A stretch of 64,000 bases of DNA from Bradyrhizobium barranii subsp. barranii (GTDB lineage: Bacteria > Pseudomonadota > Alphaproteobacteria > Rhizobiales > Xanthobacteraceae): contig NZ_CP086136.1 of the NCBI RefSeq assembly GCF_017565645.3, positions 1,936,001 through 2,000,000 on the forward strand. Direction: 5' to 3'. The notes beneath the pieces are model-generated. The model had not been told where the DNA came from and did no database searches. It saw only the letters and a program-made list of their open reading frames with translations. Both the position numbers and the translations under genes were made by a program. Positions 45,071 to 56,349 of this stretch are shown piece after piece. The stretch's first letter is position 1; every line of letters starts with the position of its first letter.

Positions 45071-47308
45071 TCAGCGGGTAAACACCCGCTGCTGCTGCGG
45101 CCGGCGGCCGACCGGAGCCGGCGGCGGGGTCGGCGCCCCGAACAGCCGCTCGAAGAAGTTCGGACCCGACGAGCCGAAGCCGCCGCCATTGTTGGCAATC
45201 GCCACGCCCGAGGGCAGCGTCGTCGCCGGGCGCGAATAGCTCGGCTGGGAGTGAGCAACGACGTTCTCGAGGTCCTTGCCGCGGCCGTTCTTCAGGATGT
45301 TGATCATGGTCGCGTCACGGCCATAGACGTCCTTGCGGATTTGCAGCTTGCCGCCATCGTCCACGAACGCGGTCTGGTAGGTGATGTTGACCGGGATCGG
45401 CGTCGGGAATTTCAGGTCGATCTCGCTCTTGCCGTACATGCTGCGCACGCGCTCCGGCGTGTACTTCTCGTTCGGCATGGCGATGTTGAGCAGAACGGAG
45501 GCGTACTGATCCGGGTTCTGCACGCGCATGCAGCCATGGCTGAAGGCGCGATCGTCCCTGGCGAACAGGTTCTTGTCCGGCGTGTCGTGCTGATAGACCA
45601 GGAACTTGTTCGGGAAGTTGAAGCGGATGCGGCCGAGCGCGTTGGCTTCACCGGGGGGCTGCGAGATGTGCACGGAGCCGTCGCGGTTCTGCTCGAGCTT
45701 GAGGCCCATGCGCTGGAGCACGGTCGGGTCCTGCTGAAGCGCCGGCAGATATTCGTTGTAGACGATCGACGGCGGCACGTTCCAGGTCGGATTGACCGTG
45801 ATGTACTTCATCGTCTCGGTGAGCAGCGGGGTCGCATGCGAGCCCGGCTTGCCGGTGACGACGCGGGTGGTCCAGACCTGCTGGCCGCGCTGCATCACCT
45901 TCAGCGTGTAGTCGGGAATGTTGAGGATGACATAGGCATCGCCCAGCGAGGGAACGCCGAGGTCGCGCGGCAGCCAGCGCCAGCGCTCCATGTTCACCAG
46001 CACCGTGTCGATCTGCTTGTCGCGCTTCGGCGTGTTGATCGCCTTGGCGGTCTTGTCGTCGAGGACGCCGGTCGCCTTCATCTCTGCGCCGCTCTGGAAT
46101 TTGCGCACGGCTTCGGCGACGGTGGCGTCATAGCGGGTGTCGCTGGCGTTCTCGGCGAGGCCGAGCTTGGCGCGGAGCTGCGGCACGCGCGGATCTTCGA
46201 CGACGATTTCAGCCTGCTTCTTGCCGGCCGGGGTGTATTTCAGCGCCGGACCGTCGGCGATCTCGATCACCGGGCCGCTGCCCTGGCCGCGCAGCTCGGC
46301 GAGCTTGGCCTTCAGCTCCTTGTAGAGCTTCTGCGGCGGGTTGTAGCCGTCGAGCGCTGCGGAGGCGTCGGCTGCGGTCGTGATCTTGGCGAGCACCTCG
46401 CTCGGATCGACCGGATGCTCGGGATAGAGGATGTCGCCGCTGACCTGCGACCAGTGCATGCGGCCGCTCTGGGCCTGGCGCGCATAGTCGAACATGCTGG
46501 CGGTGAGCTTCAGCTCGGCATCAGCGAGCGCATCGGGCGCCGTGGCGGTGGCGAAATCCGGCACCGGGTAGTCGGCGGGATTGAGGCCATCGGAGGCCGC
46601 ATCCTTCAGCCGCGTGATCACGCCCTTGGCCGCAGCGGTCAGGCTGCCGGCCTGGGTCCAGACCGGCGCGAAGTCGCGTGCACCGTAAAACTTCTCGATC
46701 GCGGCGCGCTCGTTCTTGCGGTCGAAATGGCGCGAGGTCTTGGCGCCGATGATGTCCTTGAGCTTGTCGGCGACCGGCTGGTCGGCGGCGGGAACGTTGC
46801 TCGCGGCCTTCACCGGCTCGGCGGCCGGAGCGGCAGCGGGGGCCGCAGGCGCGGCCGGCGTTGCCGTCGCGGTGTCGGCCTTTGCTGGTTCGGATTTGGC
46901 AGGCTCGGTCTTCGCGGCCTCGGACTTGGCGGGCTCGGTCTTCGCGGGCTCGGTCTTGGCGGTTTCGCTCTTCGGCGCCTCAGCTGCAGGCGTGGTGGCG
47001 ACGTCGGAAGGCTTGGTCTCAACCTTGTCGGGGGCCGGCGCGGTTTCGGCCTTCACCGGTTCCTTGGTCGGCTCCTTTGCGGAGTCCTGAACCGTCGCGG
47101 TGGTGTCGAGCTTGATGTCGGATGCGGTCGGGGGCGGGACGTTGGCGGGCTCGGGGCGCGGGATCGCGGCTTCGATCGCGAGTTCGGCGGCGCTGCTGCG
47201 CACCTGATCCTGCGCCAGGGCCGAGCTGGCCGATACCGTGAGGAAGGTCGCCGCGACCGTCATCAAGACGCGGTCAAAGCCCGCACGGTGGTTCAAACAG
47301 TCACGCAT
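45071..47308 (-). CDS. L,D-transpeptidase (LdtD/YcbB-like), 745 aa
   Basis: Makes meso-DAP to meso-DAP (3-3) crosslinks in peptidoglycan. Signal peptide (ATFLTVSASSALA), a long Ala/Glu/Pro/Lys linker with about eight repeats of EPAKTEPAK-like units (about 80-145), the LdtD-type substrate domain, a peptidoglycan-binding domain (VAEAVRKFQSGAEMKATG) and the YkuD catalytic domain with FSHGCMRVQNP (catalytic Cys) and PTWNVPPSIVYNEYLP. The repeated linker is encoded by near-exact tandem DNA repeats at about 46860-46990. Upstream of the DUF882 peptidase gene in the same direction. Confidence 0.93.
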   Translation of the reverse strand: MRDCLNHRAGFDRVLMTVAATFLTVSASSALAQDQVRSSAAELAIEAAIPRPEPANVPPPTASDIKLDTTATVQDSAKEPTKEPVKAETAPAPDKVETKPSDVATTPAAEAPKSETAKTEPAKTEPAKSEAAKTEPAKSEPAKADTATATPAAPAAPAAAPAAEPVKAASNVPAADQPVADKLKDIIGAKTSRHFDRKNERAAIEKFYGARDFAPVWTQAGSLTAAAKGVITRLKDAASDGLNPADYPVPDFATATAPDALADAELKLTASMFDYARQAQSGRMHWSQVSGDILYPEHPVDPSEVLAKITTAADASAALDGYNPPQKLYKELKAKLAELRGQGSGPVIEIADGPALKYTPAGKKQAEIVVEDPRVPQLRAKLGLAENASDTRYDATVAEAVRKFQSGAEMKATGVLDDKTAKAINTPKRDKQIDTVLVNMERWRWLPRDLGVPSLGDAYVILNIPDYTLKVMQRGQQVWTTRVVTGKPGSHATPLLTETMKYITVNPTWNVPPSIVYNEYLPALQQDPTVLQRMGLKLEQNRDGSVHISQPPGEANALGRIRFNFPNKFLVYQHDTPDKNLFARDDRAFSHGCMRVQNPDQYASVLLNIAMPNEKYTPERVRSMYGKSEIDLKFPTPIPVNITYQTAFVDDGGKLQIRKDVYGRDATMINILKNGRGKDLENVVAHSQPSYSRPATTLPSGVAIANNGGGFGSSGPNFFERLFGAPTPPPAPVGRRPQQQRVFTR

Positions 47309-47674
47309 TGTGTCGCACCCCTCGGGTGAACTGTCCCTCGTGGAACAGCTTCATTATCGCCTAATGAGCTTCGGGCTAAACTGCGCCGGCCGCTCGAAAG
47401 TTGCACGCCTGCACGCAACGATTCATACGCGGACGAACGAATCCTACGCAGACGATATACAGGCCCCGTTTGGGCGGCCAGCGCTACCCGGGACAACTCA
47501 CGACAAACTGACTTCAAGAAAGCCCGTTTGCAACGGATTGTGCGGCTTTGGCAGACGCTTTTCCATGTGTCTGTCACTTCCAAGTCACGGTTCACGTCGC
47601 AGCCGGATTTTGCCGTAATACGAAGGGCTTGCGGCGTCATCGCAACGCCAAGCGAACCTCCGTTCGCATGAGGC
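47309..47674. other. Intergenic region upstream of the L,D-transpeptidase
   Basis: 366 bp. It holds the L,D-transpeptidase promoter and the 3' boundary of the sigma-54 regulator gene. Lower GC content than the flanks. No convincing gene, and no strong palindrome was found. Confidence 0.45.
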
Positions 47675-49171
<1,497 letters not shown>

Positions 49172-49230
49172 GGTGTTCCCCGCACGCTACTACTATCTGT
49201 CTCGAATCGGGTCACTCTGGCCGAAGCCGA

Positions 49231-49245
49231 TTAACGCACTCTTAA
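49231..49245. promoter_or_regulatory. Perfect CtrA-type box between divergent genes
   Basis: TTAACGCACTCTTAA matches TTAA-N7-TTAA exactly. It lies 59 bp from the sigma-54 regulator start (49171, minus) and 53 bp from the pepF start (49299, plus), so it could act on either or both. Confidence 0.5.
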
Positions 49246-49298
49246 ACCTTGATGCCCCCGCCCGCCGTCGCGCTTGTTGAACACAGGTTTCCCACACA

Positions 49299-51206
49299 AT
49301 GAATTCGCGCTCCAAATCTGCTCTCAAGAAGTCTGCCTCCAGCAAGCCCGCTCTCCGCAAGCCAAGCACCAGGAAATCCGCCGCCAAGGCAAAGTCCTCC
49401 AAATCTTTGCCCGCAAAGCCTGCGGGCAAGACCGGCAGGCTTCCGGAGTGGAACCTCGCCGACCTCTATTCCGGGATCGATGCGCCGGAAGTGGCGCGCG
49501 ATCTCGAAAGGATGGACGCCGATTGCGTCGCGTTCGAGACCGACTACAAGGGCAAGCTCGCCACAGGGACAGCAAACGAAGATGGCGGAAAATGGCTCGC
49601 CGAGGCGGTGCGACGCTATGAGGCGATCGACGATCTCGCCGGGCGTCTCGGCTCCTATGCCGGCCTCGTCCATGCCGGCGACAGCGTTGATCCCACGATT
49701 TCAAAGTTTTACGGCGATGTCTCCGAGCGGCTAACGGCGGCGTCCACGCATCTCTTGTTCTTCGCGCTCGAGCTCAACCGCGTCGATGACGATATTTTGA
49801 ACCGCGCGATGCAGGCCGCCGAGCTCGCGCATTACCGTCCCTGGATCGAGGATCTGCGCAAGGAGAAGCCGTACCAGCTCGACGACAAGCTCGAGCAGCT
49901 CTTCCTCGAGAAGTCGCAGACCGGCTATTCCGCCTTCAACCGGCTGTTCGACCAGACCATCTCCGGCCTGCGCTTCAAGGTCGGCGCCAAAGAGCTCGCG
50001 ATCGAGCCGACGCTCAATTTCCTGCAGGACCGTGACGGCACAAAGCGCAAGGCTGCGGCCGAAGCGTTGGCAAAGACCTTCAAGGCCAATGAGCGCACCT
50101 TTGCGCTGATCACCAACACGCTCGCCAAGGACAAGGACATTTCCGACAATTGGCGTGGGTTCAAGGACGTCGCGGATTCTCGGCATCTGAGCAATCGCGT
50201 CGAGCGCGAGGTGGTGGACGCGCTGGTCGCCTCGGTGCGCGCGGCCTATCCAAAGCTGTCGCATCGCTATTATGCGTTGAAGGCGAAGTGGTTCGGCAAG
50301 AAGCGGCTGGCATACTGGGACCGCAACGCGCCGCTGCCGTTCGCCGCGACCGACGTCATCGGCTGGCCCGATGCGCGCAACATGGTGCTGACGGCCTATC
50401 GCGGCTTCTCGCCAAAAATGGCCGAGATCGCCGAGCGCTTCTTCACCGATCGCTGGATCGACGCGCCGGTTCGCCCCGGCAAGGCGCCGGGCGCGTTCTC
50501 ACATCCGACCACGCCGTCGGCGCATCCTTACGTGCTGATGAACTACCAGGGCAAGCCGCGCGACGTGATGACGCTCGCGCATGAGCTCGGCCATGGCGTG
50601 CACCAGGTGCTGGCCGCGAAGAACGGCGCGCTGATGGCGCCGACGCCGCTGACGCTGGCCGAGACCGCGAGCGTGTTCGGCGAGATGCTGACCTTCCGCC
50701 GGCTGCTGGCGCAGACCAAGAGCGCGAAGCAGCGCCAGGCGCTGCTCGCCGGCAAGGTCGAGGACATGATCAACACCGTGGTGCGGCAGATCGCGTTCTA
50801 TTCGTTCGAGCGCGCGGTCCACACCGAGCGCAAGAACGGCGAGCTCACCGCGACGCGGCTCGGTGAGATCTGGCTGTCGGTGCAGGGCGAGAGCCTCGGG
50901 CCGGCGATCGAGATCAAGGCGGGCTACGAGAACTACTGGATGTACATCCCGCACTTCATCCACTCGCCGTTCTACGTCTACGCCTATGCCTTCGGCGATT
51001 GTCTCGTGAACTCGCTCTACGCCGTCTACGAGAATGCGGCCGAGGGCTTTGCCGAGCGCTACCTCGACATGCTCGCCGCCGGCGGCACCAAGCATTATTC
51101 CGAGCTGCTGCGGCCGTTCGGGCTCGATGCCAAGGATCCCAAATTCTGGGACGGCGGTCTCTCGGTCATTGCCGGGATGATCGACGAGCTCGAGGCGATG
51201 GGCTGA
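49299..51206 (+). CDS. pepF: M3 family oligoendopeptidase F, 635 aa
   Basis: Zinc metallopeptidase that cleaves short peptides in the cytoplasm. HELGH at residues 428-432 (two zinc His and the catalytic Glu) with the third ligand in PLTLAETASVFGEML. N-terminal segment (about 1-45) is very Lys/Ser/Ala-rich and may be a flexible extension. Typical M3 landmarks: EWNLADLYSG, PFVRPGKAPGAFSHP-type segment, and FVYAYAFGDCLVNSLY near the end. Start ATG at 49299 lacks a Shine-Dalgarno; no better one is seen. Confidence 0.94.
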   Translation: MNSRSKSALKKSASSKPALRKPSTRKSAAKAKSSKSLPAKPAGKTGRLPEWNLADLYSGIDAPEVARDLERMDADCVAFETDYKGKLATGTANEDGGKWLAEAVRRYEAIDDLAGRLGSYAGLVHAGDSVDPTISKFYGDVSERLTAASTHLLFFALELNRVDDDILNRAMQAAELAHYRPWIEDLRKEKPYQLDDKLEQLFLEKSQTGYSAFNRLFDQTISGLRFKVGAKELAIEPTLNFLQDRDGTKRKAAAEALAKTFKANERTFALITNTLAKDKDISDNWRGFKDVADSRHLSNRVEREVVDALVASVRAAYPKLSHRYYALKAKWFGKKRLAYWDRNAPLPFAATDVIGWPDARNMVLTAYRGFSPKMAEIAERFFTDRWIDAPVRPGKAPGAFSHPTTPSAHPYVLMNYQGKPRDVMTLAHELGHGVHQVLAAKNGALMAPTPLTLAETASVFGEMLTFRRLLAQTKSAKQRQALLAGKVEDMINTVVRQIAFYSFERAVHTERKNGELTATRLGEIWLSVQGESLGPAIEIKAGYENYWMYIPHFIHSPFYVYAYAFGDCLVNSLYAVYENAAEGFAERYLDMLAAGGTKHYSELLRPFGLDAKDPKFWDGGLSVIAGMIDELEAMG

Positions 51207-51434
51207 GGCGAAGCGCGAGTTCCTTCCCGGCGCACGGAATGCGGGTGTCGCAAGTTTTTGTGGCCCCCAGTTCCATCCATCCATGCGCGCGGGCGACCTT
51301 CGCGGCGGAGGCCGGCAATTTGCTACGTGCGATTGAACGTTCGCGCGGCCCGCAAGACTAACTCAACAGATACTCGAAAGATGATTTTCTACTATTGATT
51401 GTGGATTGATCGGTTTCTCCCTGGGGAGGCACCC

Positions 51435-54422
51435 ATGCTCCATCAAGGGCCCGCCACGCCGGCTCCGATGGCGAGAAATGCTGCCGCCGTCGATCAGGAA
51501 ACGCCTTGGTGCGAGAAGCACCATCAGATCGTCTGCGATGAGATCGAGGCGATCAACACCCGCCGCGAGCCGGAACGGCGCCTCGATGCCGACGGCCTGC
51601 AACCCTGCCAGTTGCTCGACGTCGTCGGGCTTGCGTTGTCCGGCGGTGGTATTCGCTCGTCGGCCGTTTGCCTCGGCGTGCTCCAGGCACTGAACCACCA
51701 CAATCTGATCGGCCGGATCGACTATCTCTCCACGGTGTCGGGCGGCGGCTATATCGGCACCTCGCTCAGCGCCACCATGACGACCGCACGGCGCTTTGTG
51801 TTCGGCGAAAGACCCGCCGGCGGAACCGTCACGTCGGCCGAGATCAGCGATACGCCGTCGGTCGGACACCTGCGCAACTATTCCAACTATCTGATCCCTG
51901 CCGGTGCCCGCGATCTCCTGACCGGAGTTGCGATCGTCGTGCGGGGACTGGTCGCCAATATCGGGTTGACGTTGCCCATCGTGCTGCTGCTTGCCGCCAT
52001 CACCATCTGGTCAACGCCGCTGCGGAGCTGCCTGACGGATGCGAACATCTTCGGCATCAGTCTCAACAACAGGTCGTTGTGCGAGCTGCACGATTTCAGC
52101 GACATCGATCGTTACGGTTTCAGCACATTCGGCCTGGTCGTCGCGCTGGTGATGTTCGCTTGCAGCGGGCTCGCCTATTTCACCTCCCGCTCCGTCCGCG
52201 GCAGCGGTCCCAGCGTCGTGTTCGCCTATATTGGCGGCATCGCGCTGTTGCTGGGCGTCGCGTGCGACTTCGCGCGGTTTCTCAAGGTCCAGCATTTTGC
52301 GCTGAGCCTGTCGATCGCAATCATCGGGGGCGTCCTGTTTTTCGGATGGGCGCTCAAGCAGTCGCTCGCGAGCCCCGGTAAGCGGCAGGAGTTCCGTTCG
52401 CACTGGCCGAGCATGGGCGCGACCTTCCTGGTGCTGCTGGCGGTGATCGCCTTCTTCGAGTTTCAGCCCTGCATGCTGGAGCAGATGTTCGATGTCGCCG
52501 AGAGCAGCGCAATCGGTGGACCGGCTGCTGCGGTTGCGATCACCTGGATCAAGTCGCTCGCGGCGGTGGCTGCGCCAATCGGTGTCTTCGTCACCGCGTT
52601 CAGGCAGCAATTCGTGGAATTGCTGAAGGGCAACAGCGCATCCTCGCAATGGGGTTCGCTTGTGCTCGCGGTCGTCGCCAAGGTCGCGCTATGGATCGCG
52701 GGCCTTGCGCTTCCGCTCGTCATCTGGGTCGCATACCTCTATCTGTCCTATTGGGGCATCGCCAACGATCTGTTCGAGAGGTGCCCGTCCGTTATGGGCG
52801 CAACCTCCCAGCGAGAGTGCCTGGTCAATGCCAAATCGAACGCGCCGTCCGGAAGCCTCGCAGGCAGGATTCAGTTCGATGTCAGCAAGGGGACCTTGTC
52901 GGCGGAAATCACGCCGAAAGCCGCACCGCAGGTCGTGGCAGATGCCGAGCAGTTGACGCCGATCTGGCACACGCCCGCCTGGCTCCTGTTCCTGGCTCAG
53001 AAAGCGGGGCAGGTGGTTCAGGTTCGTTTTCCCAGCCTGTTCCAGGGCAATGCTTCGGAGCTCGCCTACTCCTACAGCCTGCACATGGTGATCCTCTACA
53101 CGTTCGCCGGCGCCCTGCTGTTCGCCATCTCGTTCTGCCTGACGCCGAATGCGAACTCGTTGCACCGGCTCTATCGCGATCGCCTGAGCAAGGCCTTCCT
53201 GTTCGATCCGACGCGTTCGGCCGACGGGCGCGTCGCGCCCGCCGAAGCCAGTCTCGACCAGGGGCGCGATTTCAAGGCGCTCGATCGCATGAAGCTGACG
53301 GATCTCTACGCCGCTCCGGCCGCGACGGCCCGGATTCCAGGGCAGCCGGCTGCGCCGAAGCTGCACGCGCCCTATCAGCTCATCAATACGGCGCTGAATA
53401 TTCAGGGCTCCGACTTTGCCAACCGGCGCGGACGCAACGCGGACTTCTTCGTGTTCTCCGCCCTGAACGTCGGCAGCGAGGCGACGGGCTATGCGCCCAC
53501 CGATCTGGTGCAGGACGACGAGCAAAGTCTCGATCTCGCCACCGCAATGGCGATTTCCGGAGCCGCGGCCTCCTCGAACATGGGTTCGAGCTCGATCAAG
53601 GCGCTGACGCCCACGCTTGCGCTCCTCAACGTCCGGCTCGGCTATTGGCTGAAGAACCCGCGTTACGTCGATGAGCGTGTTCGGCCGCAGCGCCGCTCCA
53701 CGCCGATCTATTTCTGGTCGGAGATCTCGGGGCGCCTGTACGAGAACAGCGACAGCGTCTATCTGACGGACGGCGGTCATATCGAGAATCTCGGCGTCTA
53801 TGAGCTGTTGCGCCGCCGCTGCAAGGTGATCATCGCGGTCGATGCGGAAGCCGATGCGCCGATGAATTTCGGTTCCCTGATGACGTTGCAGCGTTACGCC
53901 CGCATCGATCTCGGCGTCCGCATCGACCTGCCATGGACGCCGATTCGCGAGCGCACGCGTGCGCTGATGGCGCGCAATGCCGACAAGGCGGGTGATCCCG
54001 GCGCGGCCGACGAGCGCGACGACATTGCGCGAGACCACGTCCACGTCGCGATCGGCACCATCGACTACGGAGGCGACGAGCAGGGTTATCTCGTTTACGT
54101 CAAATCGTCGCTCAATGGCGACGAGAACGACTACATCCGGGACTACGCGCGGCGAAACGACCGCTTCCCGCACGAGACCACGGGTGACCAGTTCTTCTCG
54201 GAGGAGCAGTTCGAGGTCTACCGCGCGCTGGGCTTCCACATGGCGCACGGTTTCCTGTCCGGTGACAATCCGGTCGCGGTCGGGTCCGGCGTCGATCCGC
54301 ATATGGCCCGATTCACTGAAGCGGGCGAGCCGGCGATCGACGCGGTCCGCGAGGCGCTCGGTCTTCCGGTACCTCGGCGGCAAACTGCGAGCGTCACCGC
54401 CACGATGATCGATCAGGGCTGA
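51435..54422 (+). CDS. Large integral-membrane patatin-like phospholipase, 995 aa
   Basis: Patatin-like lipid acyl hydrolase split by membrane helices. Oxyanion loop GGGIRS (residues 70-75) and nucleophile Ser102 in STVSGGGYIG; the usual GxSxG is degenerate (TVSGGG). The catalytic Asp is in YLTDGGHIENLGVYELLRRR, far down the chain. Between them lie about nine hydrophobic helices (about 160-450) and a poorly conserved insert. The start ATG 51435 has GGGGAGG 6 nt upstream; the frame is open to a TTG at 51399. The length is far above the usual 300-400 aa. A monocistronic gene; membrane-lipid remodelling is a reasonable but unproven role. Confidence 0.88.
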   Translation: MLHQGPATPAPMARNAAAVDQETPWCEKHHQIVCDEIEAINTRREPERRLDADGLQPCQLLDVVGLALSGGGIRSSAVCLGVLQALNHHNLIGRIDYLSTVSGGGYIGTSLSATMTTARRFVFGERPAGGTVTSAEISDTPSVGHLRNYSNYLIPAGARDLLTGVAIVVRGLVANIGLTLPIVLLLAAITIWSTPLRSCLTDANIFGISLNNRSLCELHDFSDIDRYGFSTFGLVVALVMFACSGLAYFTSRSVRGSGPSVVFAYIGGIALLLGVACDFARFLKVQHFALSLSIAIIGGVLFFGWALKQSLASPGKRQEFRSHWPSMGATFLVLLAVIAFFEFQPCMLEQMFDVAESSAIGGPAAAVAITWIKSLAAVAAPIGVFVTAFRQQFVELLKGNSASSQWGSLVLAVVAKVALWIAGLALPLVIWVAYLYLSYWGIANDLFERCPSVMGATSQRECLVNAKSNAPSGSLAGRIQFDVSKGTLSAEITPKAAPQVVADAEQLTPIWHTPAWLLFLAQKAGQVVQVRFPSLFQGNASELAYSYSLHMVILYTFAGALLFAISFCLTPNANSLHRLYRDRLSKAFLFDPTRSADGRVAPAEASLDQGRDFKALDRMKLTDLYAAPAATARIPGQPAAPKLHAPYQLINTALNIQGSDFANRRGRNADFFVFSALNVGSEATGYAPTDLVQDDEQSLDLATAMAISGAAASSNMGSSSIKALTPTLALLNVRLGYWLKNPRYVDERVRPQRRSTPIYFWSEISGRLYENSDSVYLTDGGHIENLGVYELLRRRCKVIIAVDAEADAPMNFGSLMTLQRYARIDLGVRIDLPWTPIRERTRALMARNADKAGDPGAADERDDIARDHVHVAIGTIDYGGDEQGYLVYVKSSLNGDENDYIRDYARRNDRFPHETTGDQFFSEEQFEVYRALGFHMAHGFLSGDNPVAVGSGVDPHMARFTEAGEPAIDAVREALGLPVPRRQTASVTATMIDQG

Positions 54423-54562
54423 GCAGCGCGACAGCCGGATTCCCGGCAATCGGAATTCCAAATCACCTGATTTGCCCGAAAACCGGCCATCGGTGCCGTT
54501 GCCCTGCCCGAAGGTTTGCGGTATCCCAGCCCAAGAATTCGACTTTCGACTGGGGACAATAC

Positions 54563-54715
54563 ATGGCTGACCATAGCGAAGTGGCGTACACCACCGCCGA
54601 CGGCAACGACTACGTTGCCCACGAGCAGACCTATGAGGGCTTCATCAAGCTGGTGAAGTACGGCACGGCCTCGGTCGCGCTCATCGTGATCCTGATGGCG
54701 ATCTTCCTGACCTGA
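54563..54715 (+). CDS. aa3-type cytochrome c oxidase subunit IV, 50 aa
   Basis: Small bitopic subunit of the aa3 terminal oxidase (COX4_pro_2 family). Soluble, acidic N-terminal part (MADHSEVAYTTADGNDY, HEQTYEGFIKL) then one membrane helix (YGTASVALIVILMAIFLT). It lies 138 bp before pntAA, the context seen in Bradyrhizobium. It is too short for the usual ORF cutoff. Confidence 0.93.
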   Translation: MADHSEVAYTTADGNDYVAHEQTYEGFIKLVKYGTASVALIVILMAIFLT

Positions 54716-54853
54716 CCTATCGGCAGCTGCACACGCCAGCAGCAGCTGCCGCCTACAAAATTTGCATCCAAGCCGGTCCCAAAACCGGTATCGAACGCTG
54801 CGGGAGTAACGCTTAAGTTTGCGCGCGCGCTGTCCCGCGTCGCCGGAGGGCCT

Positions 54854-55981
54854 ATGAAGATCGCCGTTGCCAAGGAAATCGATCCGTCGGAGCCGCGTGT
54901 TGCCGCTTCGCCTGATACGGTGAAGAAGTTCAAGGCGTTGGGCGCCGAGATCGCCGTCGAGCCGGGCGCCGGCCTCAAATCAGGCCTGCCGGATTCCGAA
55001 TTCACCGCCGTGGGCGCCACCGTCAGCGCCGATGCGCTGAAGGACGCCGACATCATCATCAAGGTGAAGCGTCCTGAAGCCTCCGAGCTCGCGCAGTACA
55101 AGCGTGGTGCGCTCGTCATCGCCATCATGGACCCCTACGGCAACGAGGCCGCGCTGCAGACGATCGCCGATTCCGGCGTCTCCGCCTTCGCGATGGAACT
55201 GATGCCGCGCATCACCCGTGCGCAGGTGATGGACGTGCTGTCGTCGCAGGCGAACCTTGCCGGCTACCGCGCCGTGATCGAGGGGGCCGAGGCCTTCGGC
55301 CGTGCCTTCCCGATGATGATGACCGCCGCCGGCACCGTGCCCGCCGCAAAGGTGTTCGTGATGGGCGTCGGCGTTGCCGGCCTCCAGGCGATCGCGACCG
55401 CGCGCCGTCTCGGCGCCATCGTCACCGCGACCGACGTGCGGCCCGCGACGAAAGAGCAGGTGGAATCGCTCGGCGCGAAGTTCCTCGCCGTCGAGGACGA
55501 GGAGTTCAAGAACGCGCAGACCGCCGGCGGCTACGCCAAGGAAATGTCCAAGGAATACCAGGCCAAGCAGGCCGCGCTCACCGCCGAGCACATCAAGAAG
55601 CAGGACATCGTGATCACGACCGCGCTGATTCCGGGCCGGCCTGCGCCGAAGCTCGTCTCGGCCGACATGGTCAAGTCGATGAAGCCGGGGTCGGTGCTGG
55701 TCGATCTCGCCGTCGAGCGCGGCGGCAATGTCGAGGGCGCAAGGCCGGGCGAGGTCGCCGACGTCGATGGCATCAAGATCGTCGGCTACACCAACGTCGC
55801 CGGTCGTGTCGCAGCCTCGGCCTCCAGCCTCTACGCGCGCAATTTGTTCAATTTCATCGAGACCATGATCGACAAGGGCAGCAAAGCCCTTGCCGTGAAC
55901 TGGGACGACGAGCTCGTCAAGGCCACCGCCCTGACCAAGGACGGCGCGGTGATCCACCCGAACTTCCAGCCGAAGGTTTAA
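54854..55981 (+). CDS. pntAA: NAD(P) transhydrogenase subunit alpha part 1 (PntAA), 375 aa
   Basis: The soluble NAD(H)-binding domain I of the proton-pumping transhydrogenase, which makes NADPH from NADH at the cost of the proton gradient. Visible: [20 protein letters not shown], the Rossmann glycine motif [18 protein letters not shown] and the mobile loop near [12 protein letters not shown]. In Alphaproteobacteria PntA is split in two genes, as here. Upstream pntAB and pntB follow with short spacing. Confidence 0.97.
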   Translation: MKIAVAKEIDPSEPRVAASPDTVKKFKALGAEIAVEPGAGLKSGLPDSEFTAVGATVSADALKDADIIIKVKRPEASELAQYKRGALVIAIMDPYGNEAALQTIADSGVSAFAMELMPRITRAQVMDVLSSQANLAGYRAVIEGAEAFGRAFPMMMTAAGTVPAAKVFVMGVGVAGLQAIATARRLGAIVTATDVRPATKEQVESLGAKFLAVEDEEFKNAQTAGGYAKEMSKEYQAKQAALTAEHIKKQDIVITTALIPGRPAPKLVSADMVKSMKPGSVLVDLAVERGGNVEGARPGEVADVDGIKIVGYTNVAGRVAASASSLYARNLFNFIETMIDKGSKALAVNWDDELVKATALTKDGAVIHPNFQPKV

Positions 55982-55992
55982 GGAGAGTCGCC

Positions 55993-56310
55993 ATGGAGCA
56001 TGCAGCACAGGTCGTCGACCCCTTCATCTTCCGGCTGTCGATCTTCGTCCTCGCCGTCTTCGTCGGCTATTTCGTGGTGTGGTCGGTGACGCCGGCGCTG
56101 CACACGCCGCTGATGAGCGTGACCAACGCGATCTCGTCGGTGATCGTGGTCGGCGCGCTGCTCGCCGGCGGCGTCGCCAATGTCTCGAGCGGCTCGGGCT
56201 GGGCACGCGCCTTCGGCTTCGTCGCGCTGATCTTCGCCTGCATCAACATCTTCGGCGGCTTCCTTGTCACCCAGCGCATGCTGGCGATGTACAAGAAGAA
56301 GTCGAAGTAA
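55993..56310 (+). CDS. pntAB: NAD(P) transhydrogenase subunit alpha part 2 (PntAB), 105 aa
   Basis: Three or four membrane helices of domain II ([56 protein letters not shown]). Forms the proton channel with PntB. 11 bp after pntAA, 39 bp before pntB. Confidence 0.96.
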   Translation: MEHAAQVVDPFIFRLSIFVLAVFVGYFVVWSVTPALHTPLMSVTNAISSVIVVGALLAGGVANVSSGSGWARAFGFVALIFACINIFGGFLVTQRMLAMYKKKSK

Positions 56311-56349
56311 GCGGCCACCTCGGGCTGATGGGATCAATGGGGACCTGAG

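Noticed and set aside
45071-47329. 770-codon plus-strand frame over the L,D-transpeptidase
   Set aside because: Val/Leu/Arg/Gly mirror of a well-supported gene, with no domain.
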